NCBI GenBank assembly: GCA_004552965.1
Contig: SFMU01000072.1
Span: 1 to 7,436, forward strand
Length of the DNA: 7,436 nucleotides
Reading direction: 5' to 3'
Origin: Bacteroidales bacterium
GTDB taxonomy: Bacteria > Bacteroidota > Bacteroidia > Bacteroidales > UBA932
A model generated the notes under the pieces. The model was not told the origin of the DNA. It did not search any database and was given only the letters and a program-made list of their open reading frames with translations. This document shows positions 6,015 to 7,436 of the stretch, one piece after another. The first letter of the stretch is position 1. The number at the start of each line of letters is the position of its first letter. A program made the translations under genes and the position numbers.

Positions 6015-6045
6015 CAAAGTTACTACTTAGTTCGGTTTGGACAAA
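6015..6045 (-). promoter_or_regulatory. Candidate Bacteroidota promoter for queH
   Basis: Read on the minus strand, TAACTTTG (6022-6015) is a full match to TAnnTTTG. TTTG (6045-6042) lies exactly 19 nt upstream as the -33 element. Transcription would begin roughly 20-25 nt before the queH ATG at 5985. It is the clearest promoter in the window. Confidence 0.7.
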
Positions 6046-6062
6046 AAATGTACTTTCGGTCA

Positions 6063-6092
6063 TTGTATATTCATTTTGCTCTTCTATTTTTG
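6063..6092 (+). promoter_or_regulatory. Candidate promoter for the beta-propeller lipoprotein gene
   Basis: TATTTTTG at 6085-6092 matches TAnnTTTG, with TTG at 6063-6065 placed 19 nt upstream. It faces away from the queH promoter, so the two form a divergent pair within about 80 bp. The leader to the preferred ATG at 6176 would be about 75 nt, or about 20 nt to the alternative ATG at 6119. Confidence 0.55.
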
Positions 6093-6175
6093 TAACTTAT
6101 TGTTTAATAGGACCTATTATGCGTAAATATTGTTCTTTGTTCCTCAAGGCATTGCACAATCCAAATTGCCGATGT

Positions 6176-7321
6176 ATGCGGATTTCGATTTGTTTATCTA
6201 GTTTCATCTCTTTACTATTCCTCGTAAGTTGCGCTCAGAGGAATGTGGGGGATTGTTCATTTGACTTGTCACAGGAGAAGTCCTCGTTGGAGTTGTATGA
6301 TTATGTCGCACAGGCTGATGTCATAGGGTTGGAGACATCTGACGCCTGCTTGATTCGATCCATTGACAAGATCAAATCCTTCAAAGGGGATTATCTTATC
6401 CTTGATAAACAGGCACGCCGGATTCTTCGTTTCAATGAAAATGGAACCTTCGTCAGCAAGATTGATCGTGTTGGAAGAGGTCCCGGGGAGTATATGTACA
6501 TCAGTGACTTTGATGTAGTTGATGATAAGGTTTACCTTCTGGACATGGACAGGATTGTTGTTTATGATGATGAAGGCAATCCTATGAGCACGATAATGGT
6601 TGACCTTGATTGCGACATGTATGCTCTCAAAGTTCTTCCTGATGAAAGGTTCCTGATTGCTGCTGCAGATCCAAGCCGTAAGCTGATTCATTTGATCGAC
6701 CATAATGGGTCCCTGATAAATCAGGCATTGACATGCACTGCGTCTCAACTCGAAGCCTTGATTATGAGGGATGACGCGTGGTCCTTTCTGTCTTCTGAAG
6801 GGGGGACCTATGTATCAGTGCCTTTGATGGAATCCCTTTATCGTTTGAACGGTGAGGAAGTTGAATCGTTGGACATTTTCAGGACATCAGCCAGTCCGGC
6901 TTCTTTCATAGAGCAGAATGCGAAGACGGTTGACCCTGAAGCTTTCTTTGAAAGACTTGATACTGATTATTTCAATCCTGGGAAGAAGACCGTCACTCCC
7001 TGTTTTTATTCATGCACTGGTACAATTGATGGACGTCCCTTCATCCTGTTCAATGATAGGAAGACAGGAAGCAAGTCTGTCTTCGGTGTGAAGGATTCAA
7101 TAATTGCAATGCTCCTGTTCGGGGATCATAGTCATCAGATCTCAGATGATGTACTGGTATCCGATATGAGTCCTTTGAATCGCAGCACAATTGAAAAGAT
7201 GCTCACATTGCCATCCCGTAATGAGACGGAGAGAAAGATTCTTGAAGACATCGCTTCAGTTGACCCATCCTCTGATAATCCAATATTAGTGAGAATACAA
7301 TTAAGATGTCCAACAAGATAG
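6176..7321 (+). CDS. Six-bladed beta-propeller lipoprotein
   Basis: From the ATG at 6176 this is a 381-residue predicted lipoprotein. Its N-terminus is one basic residue, a hydrophobic run and a lipobox LVSC with Cys19 as the lipidation site. The body resembles the six-bladed beta-propeller family common in Bacteroidales (DUF5128-type): YLILDKQARRILRFNENG at 73-90, the hallmark GRGPGEY at 100-106, repeated VYLLD and VVYDDEG blade strands at 119-134, and the typical end DNPILVRIQL at 367-376. Such proteins are expected at the cell envelope. Their ligands are mostly unknown and I assign none. An in-frame ATG at 6119 would add 19 residues before the signal peptide, giving an awkward long n-region, so I prefer 6176. 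The gene is visibly AT-richer than the aro genes, with many T-ending codons, suggesting a different history or weaker codon selection. Confidence 0.9.
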   Translation: MRISICLSSFISLLFLVSCAQRNVGDCSFDLSQEKSSLELYDYVAQADVIGLETSDACLIRSIDKIKSFKGDYLILDKQARRILRFNENGTFVSKIDRVGRGPGEYMYISDFDVVDDKVYLLDMDRIVVYDDEGNPMSTIMVDLDCDMYALKVLPDERFLIAAADPSRKLIHLIDHNGSLINQALTCTASQLEALIMRDDAWSFLSSEGGTYVSVPLMESLYRLNGEEVESLDIFRTSASPASFIEQNAKTVDPEAFFERLDTDYFNPGKKTVTPCFYSCTGTIDGRPFILFNDRKTGSKSVFGVKDSIIAMLLFGDHSHQISDDVLVSDMSPLNRSTIEKMLTLPSRNETERKILEDIASVDPSSDNPILVRIQLRCPTR

Positions 7322-7387
7322 CCCTTCTGAAACGAGGCCGTCCTGTCAACCCGAAAGTGGAAAATCAGGAATTATAGGTATACGAAA

Positions 7388-7436
7388 TTGAAAAACTTAG
7401 AATTTATTGTCTCCTTCCTGGTGACAGTGTCAAGTT
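7388..7436 (+). CDS. Possible start of a further gene (partial, hypothetical)
   Basis: A frame open from 7331 to the window end has a TTG at 7388 followed by codons reading KNLEFIVSFLVTVSS. This resembles the start of a secretion signal: one Lys, then a hydrophobic run. The next codon begins with T, so a lipobox VSSC is possible but unseen. No ATG occurs between 7331 and the edge in any plus frame, and TTG starts are rare in this group. Only 49 bases are visible, so no product is named. Confidence 0.25.
   Translation, partial: MKNLEFIVSFLVTVSS

Noticed and set aside
5813..6175. Extended N-terminus of the lipoprotein gene back to 5813
   Set aside because: It would run antisense over the start of queH and through the divergent promoters, and would place the signal peptide and lipobox more than 100 residues into the protein.
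7306..7377. A 23-codon ORF overlapping the lipoprotein stop by 16 nt
   Set aside because: It is too short to judge, with no recognisable motif, leader pattern or initiation signal.

Overview
The window looks like a Bacteroidota chromosome segment, most likely Bacteroidales. Three things point there. It carries a six-bladed beta-propeller lipoprotein with the GRGPGEY motif, a family abundant in Bacteroidales. It has three candidate promoters matching the Bacteroidota -7/-33 form (TAnnTTTG with an upstream TTG or TTTG). Strong Shine-Dalgarno sequences are absent. The genus cannot be fixed from the sequence.

Layout: 1-717 has no convincing gene. It is a T-poor, multi-level repeat array bounded by a 15-bp direct repeat. 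Next comes a same-strand shikimate-pathway cluster: aroB (718-1770), a small Dabb-domain gene (2016-2321), and one long ORF that fuses type I 3-dehydroquinate dehydratase to EPSP synthase (2430-4532). Both gaps in this cluster also hold tandem repeats: a 16/17-bp array at 1864-1978, and a 45-bp unit at 2296-2422 that copies the end of the Dabb gene, stop codon included. A candidate terminator (4560-4617) and promoter (4639-4671) separate the cluster from a C_GCAxxG_C_C cysteine-rich protein gene (4733-5215). This gene converges on queH (5257-5985, minus), the epoxyqueuosine reductase of queuosine synthesis. A divergent promoter region (about 6015-6092) separates queH from an AT-richer lipoprotein gene (6176-7321). 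A further reading frame may start at 7388 and run off the window.

Working together: AroB makes 3-dehydroquinate, the AroD half dehydrates it to 3-dehydroshikimate, and the AroA half acts three steps later, joining shikimate-3-phosphate and PEP. The enzymes for the steps between (AroE, AroK) and after (AroC) are not here. The queH, C_GCAxxG and beta-propeller genes have no evident functional link to the pathway.

The most unusual theme is repeat growth at several scales: arrays in front of and between the aro genes, a triplicated gene tail, and roughly 34-residue low-complexity insertions in two unrelated enzymes (EPSP synthase and QueH). The QueH insertion is an 18-bp repeat, one copy of which matches a unit of the non-coding 1864-1978 array except for a single-base indel. 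I see no CRISPR array, transposase, tRNA, rRNA or defence system.
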